DNA of 64,000 nucleotides from JABGPL01 sp964387885 (GTDB lineage: Bacteria > Electryoneota > AABM5-125-24 > Hatepunaeales > Hatepunaeaceae), in NCBI GenBank assembly GCA_964387885.1, contig CAYLYZ010000001.1, positions 62,001 to 126,000 on the forward strand. Direction: 5' to 3'. Both the position numbers and the translations under genes were made by a program. Below are positions 9,550-18,175 of the stretch, piece by piece. Within the stretch, counting starts at the first letter, position 1. Each line of letters begins with the position of its first letter. The notes beneath the pieces are model-generated. The model saw nothing but the letters and a program-made list of their open reading frames with translations, made no database searches and had not been told where the DNA came from.

Positions 9550-10079
9550 TGGATATGCATTCCAAGACATTGATCAGGATATCGGATTGCCTGAGAATTC
9601 TGTTCTCAATTATGATATTATCAACACTGGCAGGATGTGGAGTTTACAGTTTCACTGGCAGCGGGATTGGTGGTATCGAGACAATTGCAATAGAACCTTT
9701 TGATAACCAGACCGCCGAATTCGGTGTAAGAGAAGATTTGACAGACACAATTTTAGATCGGCTATTGAAGGACCGTACACTTACAGTAGCTGACAGATCT
9801 TCAGCTGATGCGGTACTTTATGGAAATATCGTATCTATTGATGACAGACCTCTCTCATTTGACGAACAGGAAACCGTTTCTGAATTTGAAATTAAGATAT
9901 CCGTTTCATTTGTACTTAAATTACCTGACAAATCAGAGCCAATCTGGCAGGGTCAAATAACCGGTACAGGGAGTTATCCCTACCAGACAGGGGGAGCTGA
10001 CGAACGGGAACAGGGTATTGAAAAAGCTATGGACAGAATTGCCCAGGATTTGTTGAACAAATTGACGAGTGACTGGTGA
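9546..10079 (+). CDS. lptE: LptE-like LPS-assembly lipoprotein
   Basis: 177 aa. The N-terminus is a lipoprotein signal with lipobox LAGC and lipidated Cys31, followed by GVYSFTGSG. The body (IETIAIEPFDNQT, LTDTILDRLLKDRTLTV, SADAVLYGNI) is typical of the LptE-related family found in FCB bacteria, which helps LptD place lipopolysaccharide in the outer membrane. The ATG at 9546 overlaps the activator's stop (ATGA); ATGs at 9549 and 9555 are alternatives. The 3' end overlaps the next gene's GTG by 4 bp. Two GT9 heptosyltransferase-like genes downstream support an LPS-related role. Confidence 0.8.
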   Translation: MMDMHSKTLIRISDCLRILFSIMILSTLAGCGVYSFTGSGIGGIETIAIEPFDNQTAEFGVREDLTDTILDRLLKDRTLTVADRSSADAVLYGNIVSIDDRPLSFDEQETVSEFEIKISVSFVLKLPDKSEPIWQGQITGTGSYPYQTGGADEREQGIEKAMDRIAQDLLNKLTSDW

Positions 10080-11215
10080 GTAAGATGCCTGACCTGGAAC
10101 ATTCTAGGACAAAACCTATTGATTATTCAAAGATTATTGACATTCTCAATTCAAACGGTACAGCGATAATTCCAGTCGACACCGTTTATGGTTTGATTAC
10201 AAAAGCGTTTAATTCTGAAACACTTAATAAACTTGATAAAATAAAAGGCGCTCGAAACCTACCATACTCTGTAATTTTCGACTCTCAAAATTCCTTTTAC
10301 GAGTGGTGTGGAGAAATTGACTGGATTCGAAAGAGAATCATAGATTCTCTTCTTCCGGGACCTGTGACCATCGTACTCCCGGAACCTGAGCATGTAAAGG
10401 ATAAATTTCGATATCACTCCACCGGATTGGGAATAAGAATAACAACTGATCCACTTGTTAAAGAATTATTAGCACAATTAGGATCACCTGTCTGGGCAAC
10501 TTCTGTAAATAGATCTGGAAAACTGGCTCCTTCGGACTTTTCTGATATTGATGAGAGTATCATCAGAGAAGCAGATTTTGTACATGACACCGGAAAGACA
10601 ATGTACGGAATAGCCTCAACCTCAATTGATATTCGACATCGACCATTCAAAGTACTTCGCGAGGGACCCTGGCTCGAAAAGGTAAAATCAACCTTAGAGC
10701 AAAGCAAAAAGCCTTTTAACATTATTGTTGTCTGTACGGGTAATATATGCCGTTCACCAATTGCCGCGGGAATCTTACAGCATGAATTAGGACCGGTTGG
10801 AAATTCCGGAATTGAGGTCAATTCAGCTGGTACTAATGCAGTTGATGGATATGCAGCAACAGATAAGATGGTGCGGATTGCAGAAGATTGGGGTGTGGAT
10901 ATAACATCCCATAAGGCACGCCAGATAACCGGGGATATTATCAATAATACAGACCTGATACTTACCGTAACACCCAAACATACTAATCTGATTATTAATG
11001 ATTATCCAGCTTCCCAATCAAAAATCAGATTATTCGGTGAAATGATTAATCGGAAATCAATCCCTGACCCTTTTCAACTTGGCTTTAGCGAATACAAATC
11101 ATCTGCGGAGCTTATCCGTGCTGCCGCCTATCCTTGGGTTGAGGAAATTAACAGAAATCTACCAGTAAATTTACGTTCCGCTACCCGGACAGAAACCACC
11201 GGGATATCCACTTGA
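10076..11215 (+). CDS. Fusion: Sua5/YrdC threonylcarbamoyl-AMP synthase domain + low-molecular-weight protein phosphatase
   Basis: 379 aa in two domains. Residues 15-200 are a Sua5/YrdC domain (IIPVDTVYGL near the start, LLPGPVTIVLP, and SVNRSGKLAPSDF), which makes threonylcarbamoyl-AMP for tRNA t6A. Residues 214-360 are a complete LMW protein-tyrosine phosphatase: the P-loop CTGNICR lies at 220-226 with nucleophile Cys220 and Arg226, and the general-acid segment is IPDPF. Bacillus subtilis has the same two functions as close neighbours, ywlC (Sua5) and ywlE (phosphatase), so a true fusion is plausible. The P-loop carries Ile where the arginine phosphatase YwlE has Thr, which favours phosphotyrosine over phosphoarginine. 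The start is GTG at 10076 (overlapping lptE) or ATG at 10085. No frameshift or stop is visible at the junction. Confidence 0.88.
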   Translation: MSKMPDLEHSRTKPIDYSKIIDILNSNGTAIIPVDTVYGLITKAFNSETLNKLDKIKGARNLPYSVIFDSQNSFYEWCGEIDWIRKRIIDSLLPGPVTIVLPEPEHVKDKFRYHSTGLGIRITTDPLVKELLAQLGSPVWATSVNRSGKLAPSDFSDIDESIIREADFVHDTGKTMYGIASTSIDIRHRPFKVLREGPWLEKVKSTLEQSKKPFNIIVVCTGNICRSPIAAGILQHELGPVGNSGIEVNSAGTNAVDGYAATDKMVRIAEDWGVDITSHKARQITGDIINNTDLILTVTPKHTNLIINDYPASQSKIRLFGEMINRKSIPDPFQLGFSEYKSSAELIRAAAYPWVEEINRNLPVNLRSATRTETTGIST

Positions 11216-12231
11216 CTTTAAAAGGTGATCTCCTGATAGTTCGAAACGATCGCCTTGGTGATACAATTCTTGCTCTCCCTGTAATCCCGGTGTTGCAAAA
11301 AAAATATCCCGGCTCGAGAATACACTTTTTGGCGGATCCATCAACTGCCCCTTTGATCAGGTGTGTAGATGGTGTTGAATCAGTCCTTTCAAGTTCAGAC
11401 AGTCAAAGTGAAAACTCACTCGAACAAATAAAAAGACTTCAGATAGGGACTGCATTCTGTTTAAGACCAACCTATCAGAACGCACTCACTCTGAAAAAGT
11501 CGAAAATACCAAATCGATTTGGTACTTCCCGACGCTGGTATTCCTGGCTATTCAACCACCGGGTATCAATACGTCGACGAGGGATTGATCGACATGAAGC
11601 GGATATGAACCTGGACCTGATTACGTCACCAGAGAAAGTCCGATTTGCACCATTTCCGGAAATACGCATCCCTGAACAGGATAGACTATTCGCAAAATCA
11701 ATTATTGAGAGTGGGGGATTTGGTGAAAGTTCGAGAATAGTCATTATCCACCCTGGCAGCGGAAATTCAGCTCGTAACTGGCCAATCGAGTACTTTCGAG
11801 AACTCGCAAAGTTACTCTCACAAGAGCGTAATATTCAAATAATTACAACCGGTATAACATCTGAATCAAAGCTTTGCGAGATCGTTTCCGATGGTAAACA
11901 TCTCAATTTATGCGGTAAATCCAACCTCCTCCAGTTGGCGGCACTAATCCTTGAATCATGTTTATTTATAAGTAACAGTACAGGTCCGTTGCATCTCGCC
12001 TCTGCACTCGGTATCCCGGTAATTGGATTATACCCTCCTGTAAGGGACTGTCTCCCTGTGAGGTGGGGTCCCTATAATCATCCTGAAATGGCAATTACAC
12101 CTGATCTACCGATGTGTTCAAAATGCCGACCGGGTGAGTTTTCGGTATGTTATTGCATGGAGCAGATTTCACCGGATCTGGTTATGCATAAATGTCTCGC
12201 CTCAATTCGAAACTGGAAAACTCATGAATGA
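11212..12231 (+). CDS. Glycosyltransferase family 9 (heptosyltransferase-like)
   Basis: 339 aa. GT9 enzymes add heptose from ADP-heptose to the LPS inner core at the inner membrane. Evidence: N-terminal IVRNDRLGDTILALPVIPVL (the RxDxxGD motif), the central VIIHPGSGNSARNWPIEYF, the nucleotide-sugar site SNSTGPLHLASALGIPVIGLY, and a C-terminal Cys cluster (CSKCRPGEFSVCYC). The TTG at 11212 overlaps the upstream stop (TTGA). The next gene is a paralogue overlapping by 8 bp. Which heptose is transferred cannot be read from the sequence. Confidence 0.9.
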   Translation: MTLKGDLLIVRNDRLGDTILALPVIPVLQKKYPGSRIHFLADPSTAPLIRCVDGVESVLSSSDSQSENSLEQIKRLQIGTAFCLRPTYQNALTLKKSKIPNRFGTSRRWYSWLFNHRVSIRRRGIDRHEADMNLDLITSPEKVRFAPFPEIRIPEQDRLFAKSIIESGGFGESSRIVIIHPGSGNSARNWPIEYFRELAKLLSQERNIQIITTGITSESKLCEIVSDGKHLNLCGKSNLLQLAALILESCLFISNSTGPLHLASALGIPVIGLYPPVRDCLPVRWGPYNHPEMAITPDLPMCSKCRPGEFSVCYCMEQISPDLVMHKCLASIRNWKTHE

Positions 12232-13270
12232 CCTGGCAGCATTGAGTAATAGCTTGAGGAATGACGGTGGCAGGATACTTATAATCCAGACCGCATTCAT
12301 CGGGGATGTGATACTCTCAACATCGCTTATAGGCACGTTAAGAAATCATTTACCAAAGGTAAAAATCACAGCATTAACAATTCCGGGTAATGCATCAATT
12401 TTAGAAAACCAGGTTGATACCATTATCAAGTTTGATAAACATGATAAGAAGCATCTAAAACAAAACTGGATTGAAACAATTCTGAAAATTCGCGATTCCA
12501 AATTCGATGTAGCATTAATCCCTCACCGATCGTTCAGGAGTGGTTTGTTAGCGAACAGAGGCAATATTCCGGTTAGAATTGGATTTTCAAAAGGTTCGGG
12601 ATCTATCTTTCACACAACAAAAATTAAATATGAAAAACACCTCTACGAATGTGAACGTAACCTGAAACTATTAGAACCTTTAGAGGTGGTTGATTCATCA
12701 GGCTTACCACTTTTAATACCGGCAGAGAGCGATAATCGGTTTGTTATGGCATTAATCAGGAAATTGGGTCTAAAACCTGGCAAGTATGCCGTTTTCGCAC
12801 CCGGATCTATCTGGTACACGAAGAGATGGGTGGCCGAATATTACAGAAAACTGGCTGGATTATTACAAAAAGAAAAAAAAATCGACACAGTTGTCGTTGG
12901 AGGAAAAGAGGATTCTGACCTTGGAAATGATATTGTCATAAACAGGGAATTTAACCTCTCGGGGAAGCTGTCATTAATGCAATCTGCTGCATTAATCCGG
13001 GATTCTGCTTTTCTGATTGCCGGAGACTCCGCTCCAACTCATCTTGCGACTGCCGTGAGGACCAATCAGATTATTATTTTCGGTTCTACTTCACCGAAAT
13101 TTGGATTTGCTCCGAATATTGAGAGAGCAAAAATCATCGAAGTAGAAGATTTATGGTGTCGTCCCTGTACTAATCATGGTCGAAAGCGATGCCCATTATG
13201 GACAAATCTTAAATGCATGCGTGATATAACTCCGGAGCATGTATTTCGTAATGTTGAGGGATGGATTTAG
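12224..13270 (+). CDS. Glycosyltransferase family 9 (heptosyltransferase-like), second copy
   Basis: 348 aa from the ATG at 12224. The frame stays open further upstream to 12134, but that stretch overlaps the preceding GT9 gene, and the conserved N-terminus (ILIIQTAFIGDVILSTSLIG) begins shortly after 12224. Motifs: FAPGSIWYTKRWVAEYY, AGDSAPTHLATAVRTNQIIIFG and the C-terminal Cys cluster WCRPCTNHGRKRCP with CM, all usual in heptosyltransferases. It overlaps the previous gene by 8 bp, so the pair is coupled. It probably works with the preceding enzyme and LptE in LPS core synthesis and export; the acceptor is unknown. Confidence 0.9.
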   Translation: MNDLAALSNSLRNDGGRILIIQTAFIGDVILSTSLIGTLRNHLPKVKITALTIPGNASILENQVDTIIKFDKHDKKHLKQNWIETILKIRDSKFDVALIPHRSFRSGLLANRGNIPVRIGFSKGSGSIFHTTKIKYEKHLYECERNLKLLEPLEVVDSSGLPLLIPAESDNRFVMALIRKLGLKPGKYAVFAPGSIWYTKRWVAEYYRKLAGLLQKEKKIDTVVVGGKEDSDLGNDIVINREFNLSGKLSLMQSAALIRDSAFLIAGDSAPTHLATAVRTNQIIIFGSTSPKFGFAPNIERAKIIEVEDLWCRPCTNHGRKRCPLWTNLKCMRDITPEHVFRNVEGWI

Positions 13271-13299
13271 GAATACCGTCATTATAAACGGCAGACTTA

Positions 13300-13328
13300 T
13301 TGACTTCTGCAAATCGCAGAGGTATATT
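13300..13328 (+). promoter_or_regulatory. Sigma-70-like promoter for secDF
   Basis: TTGACT at 13300-13305 (-35), a 17-bp spacer, and TATATT at 13323-13328 (-10). The expected transcript start is near 13335, about 35 nt before the secD ATG. It lies in the 98-bp gap after the GT9 pair, the largest gap in this gene run. This also argues against starting secD at the in-frame TTG at 13300, which would be the -35 box itself. Confidence 0.55.
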
Positions 13329-13368
13329 TTGTGTTTGGCTGAGAAAAAGTTGTTCCAGGATTAACCGA

Positions 13369-15501
13369 ATGAAACAGAGAAAACTTACATTTCGCTTGAT
13401 TGTCGTAGCTTTAGTGCTTGTTTCGGCTGCGTATTTCCTCTACCCGACACTGCGGTATGAGGCTCTGCGCAATCAGGAGCAAGAAGATGCTCTTTGGATA
13501 TCAGAACAAATGGGTGTGTCATATTCGTATGTAATTGAAAACATCTATAAAGATCAGTCAATTCTTCGCGATAAACTTGAAGAACTTGAAAATATAACTC
13601 CTGAAGATAAAGTTGTCATCTCCGAGCGATTATTAAACCTGCAGGGGGATCTGCAGGAGCAGGCTTTAAAGTTCAGAAAGAAAGCCATCAAACGTGGTCT
13701 TGATTTGCAGGGTGGTATGCACATAGTCCTCGAAGTTGATTTAGTTGAATTTCTGCATAACGCTGCAAGACAAAGGGATTCACAGTTGGGTGAGCTGCTT
13801 ATTGAGATCGAGAAAATCCTTACTGCTGATCCAACGGCTGAATTTAATTCAGTCGTGATGGATGTCTTTGACGAGGCAGGGATAAACCTGTCTCAGTATT
13901 TCGGTGAAGCAGGTGAATCTCCGAAAACAGTACTTGAAGACCTTTCAGAACAAGCTGATGATGCTATCAACAGGTCTCTTGAGATCCTCAGGAACAGGAT
14001 TGACCAATTCGGTGTTTCCGAACCTTCTATCCAGAAACAGGGAGCCAGGAGAATTATTCTCGAGCTGCCTGGTGTTCAAGATCCTTCGAGAGCCCGTGAC
14101 CTAATAGGTCGAACGGCACTTCTTGAATTCAAGCTTCTTGTGGATCCGGAAAAATCACAGGAAATTCGGAAGAATATTGATGATTTTCTGAAGCAACGTG
14201 CTGAACTTGAAACTCCAACTGACGATACATTCGAGATCGTTGATGAAAAGGAAGGGACAGAACCAACTGAAAAAACAGAAGAAGAAACTGTTGAAAACGT
14301 TGATTCTGAAACAGCTCCCGATGATGAGACAGATGATGCATTTGATCTGTCTGCAGAGGTCAGTGGAGATACCGGTGTCCAAGACACAGCAGTTGACACA
14401 GAGGAACTGGATTTTGACAGCGAACTCGGAGAGTTCACTGCACTGCTGAGCAACTTCCGCGGGGACTATGCAGTTTCGACTGCTAACCTGAAGGCTGTCA
14501 GGGCGATTTTATCAGATCCTGAGATTACCAGGATTATCCCGGGAGATGTTCAGTTCATCTGGTCAGCTAAACCGGAAGTCGTCGGAACCGGAGAGGAGTA
14601 CTACCTTCTATATACTGTTAAATCTAATCCGGAATTAACAGGCTCAGGTCTTGAAGATGCCTCCGTTGATATCTCCCAGGGATATAACAATCCGGGAACA
14701 GCCGGACAGTCTATAGTTTCATTGACATTGAACCGGGCTGGTGCGAGAAAGTTTTCAAGAGTCACAGGTGCGAATATTGGCAAACGACTTGCAATTGTCC
14801 TTGACGACAGGGTATACATGGCGCCTGCAATTCGCTCTAAGATTCCTAATGGAAGAGCGATTATTGAAGGATCTGGCAGCGTTGATGAAGCTAATGATAT
14901 TGCGATTGTTCTTCGTGCCGGTGCTTTACCGACAAGTGTAATCATCGAAGAGGAAAGAACTGTTGGTCCAAGTCTCGGTCGAGATTCTATCCGGAAAGGT
15001 ACGACTTCAGCAGTCGTTGGGATGATTATTGTTCTCATATTTATGATCATCTATTACGGGCTTTCCGGGATTGTTGCAAATGTTGCTTTACTGATGAATA
15101 TCGTGCTGATCTTCGCTGGATTAGCCTTTTTCGGTGCAATGGGAATGGGTGCGACACTTTCGTTGCCGGGTATTGCCGGTATCATTCTTACAATTGGTAT
15201 GGCCGTTGACGCGAATGTTCTAATCTTCGAGAGAATTCGAGAAGAGCTTGAAACCGGAAAATCCGTTTGGCACGCTGTCGATGCCGGTTACTCGAGAGCT
15301 TTTACTACGATTTTAGATGCAAACGTAACTACAATGATCGCTGCTTTGGTTCTGCTTAATTTTGGTTCAGGACCAATAAAGGGATTTGCGGTTACTCTAT
15401 CAATTGGTATCGCGGCAAGTCTATTTACGGCAATTGTAGTAACAAGGTTGATTTTTGATTACGTAACTAGCCGCAAAACACTGACGCGGCTCAGCATCTG
15501 A
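13369..15501 (+). CDS. secD: Protein translocase subunit SecD
   Basis: 710 aa from the ATG at 13369 (CAGGA ribosome-binding site at 13356-13360). The open frame extends 69 bp upstream through the promoter, so the ATG is chosen. SecD with SecF uses the proton gradient to pull exported proteins through SecYEG on the periplasmic side. One N-terminal membrane segment (residues 6-25) is followed by a large periplasmic P1 region with the family segments RGLDLQGGMHIVLEVD and LEILRNRIDQFGVSEPSIQKQG. Five C-terminal membrane segments follow, including GMAVDANVLIFERIREEL. Unusually, residues about 292-360 are an acidic, low-complexity insert rich in Glu, Asp and Thr. secF follows 16 bp later. Confidence 0.97.
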   Translation: MKQRKLTFRLIVVALVLVSAAYFLYPTLRYEALRNQEQEDALWISEQMGVSYSYVIENIYKDQSILRDKLEELENITPEDKVVISERLLNLQGDLQEQALKFRKKAIKRGLDLQGGMHIVLEVDLVEFLHNAARQRDSQLGELLIEIEKILTADPTAEFNSVVMDVFDEAGINLSQYFGEAGESPKTVLEDLSEQADDAINRSLEILRNRIDQFGVSEPSIQKQGARRIILELPGVQDPSRARDLIGRTALLEFKLLVDPEKSQEIRKNIDDFLKQRAELETPTDDTFEIVDEKEGTEPTEKTEEETVENVDSETAPDDETDDAFDLSAEVSGDTGVQDTAVDTEELDFDSELGEFTALLSNFRGDYAVSTANLKAVRAILSDPEITRIIPGDVQFIWSAKPEVVGTGEEYYLLYTVKSNPELTGSGLEDASVDISQGYNNPGTAGQSIVSLTLNRAGARKFSRVTGANIGKRLAIVLDDRVYMAPAIRSKIPNGRAIIEGSGSVDEANDIAIVLRAGALPTSVIIEEERTVGPSLGRDSIRKGTTSAVVGMIIVLIFMIIYYGLSGIVANVALLMNIVLIFAGLAFFGAMGMGATLSLPGIAGIILTIGMAVDANVLIFERIREELETGKSVWHAVDAGYSRAFTTILDANVTTMIAALVLLNFGSGPIKGFAVTLSIGIAASLFTAIVVTRLIFDYVTSRKTLTRLSI

Positions 15502-15517
15502 CGACGGGGATAAGGTA

Positions 15518-16714
15518 ATGATTAGATTTTTTGGAAAGACAAAAATAGATTTTCAGGGCTCGCGCCATGTATGGATGACGTTTTCAGCTGTAGTCATCTT
15601 AATCGGACTTGTTTCCCTGATTTTACACGGCGGTCCAAACTACTCAATTGACTTCAAGGGTGGGTTAAAGATTGAGCTCAGGGTTGATGAACCTGAAGGC
15701 AAACAGCCAATCTCTGAAGATCTCGTACGTGGCACCTTGAACAGAATCAACCTCGGCAACAGCGAAGTCAAAATGACTCGTTCTGCTCAGGGAGAGAACA
15801 TCATTGTTCAGATCAAGGAAGAGGGGCGTTTTAAACCACCAGAGGCACTTATTCGAAACAGCCTTGAATCCAACGTTGAGAGTAAGGATTGGAGGGTTAT
15901 TCCTGAGCACAGATTGGATCCTTCAGTATTTGAGACTACGAAAGGATTAAGCTTTATAGCAGTTGAAACAATAATTCCAGAAAAAGACTTTGTATCTGCG
16001 CTTGAAGCTGCAGCGATCGATAATCCAGAGTTGTTCAAAGGCGAAACCCTTGAAGGTGAATCAATTCTTTTACTCACCGGAGAAGGAAAGGATTCAGCAA
16101 GCAAATTGCTCAGGGCTTTAGAGGCAGATTTCTCTGAATATAATTTTGAAGTTCGCAGTATCGATAGAGTTGGTCCGCGAATTGGTGGTGAGTTGCGTCG
16201 TGATGCTTTATTGGCTGTTCTGGCAGCCTTATTCCTTATTGTTATTTACCTTTGGTGGCGGTTTGAACTTCTTTTCGGTATTGCGGCAGTTATTGCTCTT
16301 TTCCACGATGTTTTAATTACACTTGGGATATTCAGCATACTGAACCTTGAGATATCGCTGACAGTTATTGGGGCATTCCTGACTTTAGTCGGTTATTCTC
16401 TCAATGATACAATTGTTGTCTTTGACAGGATACGCGAAAACATCAAGCGATATAAAGACGCCAATTACGGTAGAATAATAAACCGGTCAATCAACGATAA
16501 CCTGTCGAGAACTGTTATAACATCTCTAACTACTCTCATTGTCGTTTTAGTTCTGTTCTTTGCAGGCGGTGAGGTTTTACACAGTTTCTCGCTTGCTCTG
16601 CTGGTTGGTATTCTTGTCGGGACATATTCGTCAATCTACATTGCAAGCCCGATTCTTGTTGAATGGGCAGAACGTACGGGAAGAGTTGCAGGTAGCAAAA
16701 AGAAGAAATCTTAG
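15518..16714 (+). CDS. secF: Protein translocase subunit SecF
   Basis: 398 aa, longer than the roughly 300 aa of E. coli SecF. The extra length lies in the periplasmic loop between the first two membrane segments (residues about 75-215). Family evidence: YSIDFKGGLKIELRV after TM1, DRVGPRIGGELRRDALLA before TM2, and the C-terminal GYSLNDTIVVFDRIRENIK. The ATG at 15518 has an AAGG ribosome-binding site. It partners SecD immediately upstream. Confidence 0.96.
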   Translation: MIRFFGKTKIDFQGSRHVWMTFSAVVILIGLVSLILHGGPNYSIDFKGGLKIELRVDEPEGKQPISEDLVRGTLNRINLGNSEVKMTRSAQGENIIVQIKEEGRFKPPEALIRNSLESNVESKDWRVIPEHRLDPSVFETTKGLSFIAVETIIPEKDFVSALEAAAIDNPELFKGETLEGESILLLTGEGKDSASKLLRALEADFSEYNFEVRSIDRVGPRIGGELRRDALLAVLAALFLIVIYLWWRFELLFGIAAVIALFHDVLITLGIFSILNLEISLTVIGAFLTLVGYSLNDTIVVFDRIRENIKRYKDANYGRIINRSINDNLSRTVITSLTTLIVVLVLFFAGGEVLHSFSLALLVGILVGTYSSIYIASPILVEWAERTGRVAGSKKKKS

Positions 16715-16740
16715 GTCATTCACATTGCTATGAGGTGAAT

Positions 16741-18018
16741 ATGCCGGTAACCGTTGTTTTAGGTTCACAGTGGGGAGATGAAGGAAAGGGTAAGATTGTT
16801 GACTTACTCAGCCAGAAGGCTAATGTCGTTGCACGCTATCAAGGTGGAGCAAACGCAGGTCATACTGTTGTACACAACGGCAGAATTGACATTTTACACT
16901 TAATTCCCTCCGGAATTCTAAATCCGGATTGTGTTTGCATTCTCGGTAGCGGAATGGTTATTGATCCGACACAATTGCTTACAGAGATTGAAGAACTTAA
17001 AGAAGCAAATGTTAGTGTCGAAAACAGATTGTTTGTCAGTCATCGAGCTCATCTGATAATGCCTTATCACAAGATATTGGATGCGCTTAATGAAAAAGCT
17101 CTTGGTAATAAAGCCATTGGTGTTACAGGGCGGGGAATAGGTCCGGCATATACTGATAAGTACAAGCGAATTGGGATCAGAATTGTCGATTTACTTGACA
17201 AAGAAGTCTTCCTGGAAAAGCTCAAATCAGCGGTTGCCGAGAGCAACCGATTGATCACCAAACTGCATGGTGAACAAAAACTTGACCTTGAAGAAATTAT
17301 AAATTATTATCTTGATTTTTATGATCGAATAACACCCTATATTATGGATACATCGATCTATTTGAACGATGCTATCAAGGGTGGAAAAGACGTTCTTTGC
17401 GAAGGTGCACAGGGCACCTTACTTGACATTGACTGGGGAACTTATCCCTATGTCACATCCTCAAATTCCACGGCCGGCGGGGCAGTAACGGGTCTTGGAA
17501 TTGGACCGACGTTAATTGATAAAGTGCTGGGTGTAATTAAAGCATACACAACCCGCGTTGGCATGGGTCCGTTCCCAACTGAATTTGGACCTGATCTTGA
17601 GGAAAAAATGCGTCATGCCGGTGATGAATTTGGAGCCACCACGGGACGTGCGAGAAGATGTGGATGGTTTGATGCTGTAATTGCCAGATTTGCCAGCCGA
17701 GTTAACGGGATAGGATCGTGGGCACTGACAAAACTGGATGTATTATCAAGTTTTGAGACATTAAGTATTTGTGTTGCATATGAATACAAAGGGAGAAGAT
17801 GTGAACATTTTCCAGCTGATTTGCAATGCATTGAGAACTGTACGCCAATATATGAGGAACACGCCGGGTGGATGGAACCGATTTCTCATATAAAGCATTT
17901 CAAGGACTTACCTGAAAATGCGCAGGCTTATATAAATCGTATTGAAGAATTGACGGAAACAAAAGTTGAAATCATTTCGGTCGGCAAAGATCGAAATGAA
18001 ACAATCGTTCATTCATAG
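16741..18018 (+). CDS. purA: Adenylosuccinate synthetase
   Basis: 425 aa. It makes adenylosuccinate from IMP, aspartate and GTP, the first committed step to AMP. Hallmarks: the GSQWGDEGKGKIVDLL P-loop near the N-terminus, GGANAGHTVV, GVTGRGIGPAYTDK, CEGAQGTLLDIDWGTYPYVT and TTGRARRCGW. The ATG at 16741 is preferred over the in-frame GTG at 16735 because the GAGGTG ribosome-binding site (16733-16738) is placed correctly only for the ATG. The last base of the TAG stop (18018) is also the first base of tRNA-Lys. Confidence 0.97.
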   Translation: MPVTVVLGSQWGDEGKGKIVDLLSQKANVVARYQGGANAGHTVVHNGRIDILHLIPSGILNPDCVCILGSGMVIDPTQLLTEIEELKEANVSVENRLFVSHRAHLIMPYHKILDALNEKALGNKAIGVTGRGIGPAYTDKYKRIGIRIVDLLDKEVFLEKLKSAVAESNRLITKLHGEQKLDLEEIINYYLDFYDRITPYIMDTSIYLNDAIKGGKDVLCEGAQGTLLDIDWGTYPYVTSSNSTAGGAVTGLGIGPTLIDKVLGVIKAYTTRVGMGPFPTEFGPDLEEKMRHAGDEFGATTGRARRCGWFDAVIARFASRVNGIGSWALTKLDVLSSFETLSICVAYEYKGRRCEHFPADLQCIENCTPIYEEHAGWMEPISHIKHFKDLPENAQAYINRIEELTETKVEIISVGKDRNETIVHS

Positions 18019-18090
18019 GGGGAGTAGCTCAGCAGGTAGAGCACCGGCCTTTTAAGCCGATGGTCGCGGGTTCGAGTCCCGCCTCCCTCA
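18018..18090 (+). tRNA. tRNA-Lys (anticodon TTT)
   Basis: 73 nt folding into a full cloverleaf: acceptor GGGGGAG pairs with CTCCCTC (one G-T), D arm GCTC/GAGC, anticodon stem CCGGC/GCCGA (one terminal mismatch) with loop CTTTTAA and anticodon TTT, T arm GCGGG/CCCGC, and discriminator A at 18090. CCA is not encoded (CGG follows), so it must be added after transcription. The 5' end overlaps the purA stop codon by one base, so the tRNA is probably cut from the purA transcript by RNase P. Confidence 0.96.
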
Positions 18091-18107
18091 CGGAGAAACT
18101 AATTCCA

Positions 18108-18135
18108 TTGAAAATCCTTCTTTACAATATACAAT
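18108..18135 (+). promoter_or_regulatory. Possible sigma-70-like promoter for the UMF1 transporter gene
   Basis: TTGAAA at 18108-18113, a 16-bp spacer, TACAAT at 18130-18135. The predicted start near 18142 falls inside the first arm of the terminator hairpin, so a transcript from here would carry only the second arm and leave the hairpin unformed. Both hexamers match 5 of 6 consensus bases; the spacer is one short. Confidence 0.4.
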
Positions 18136-18164
18136 CCCCGGTATCCTTTAATACCGGGGATTTT
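18133..18164 (+). terminator. Rho-independent terminator after purA-tRNA-Lys
   Basis: A perfect 12-bp stem (AATCCCCGGTAT at 18133-18144 and its complement at 18151-18162) with a 6-nt loop, followed by a T-rich tail (TTTTCTCTTT). It closes the long plus-strand run and lies only 13 bp before the next gene's ATG. Confidence 0.85.
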
Positions 18165-18175
18165 CTCTTTGAATC

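Noticed and set aside
10414..10977. Minus-strand open frame of 187 codons inside the Sua5-phosphatase gene
   Set aside because: Antisense to a clear gene, no recognisable domain; a codon-bias shadow.
13300..13368. N-terminal extension of secD from TTG 13300
   Set aside because: It would start on the -35 box of a good promoter, and the membrane signal begins at 13369.
14076..14453. Minus-strand serine-rich open frame inside secD
   Set aside because: It is the complement of the acidic Glu/Asp insert; not a gene.
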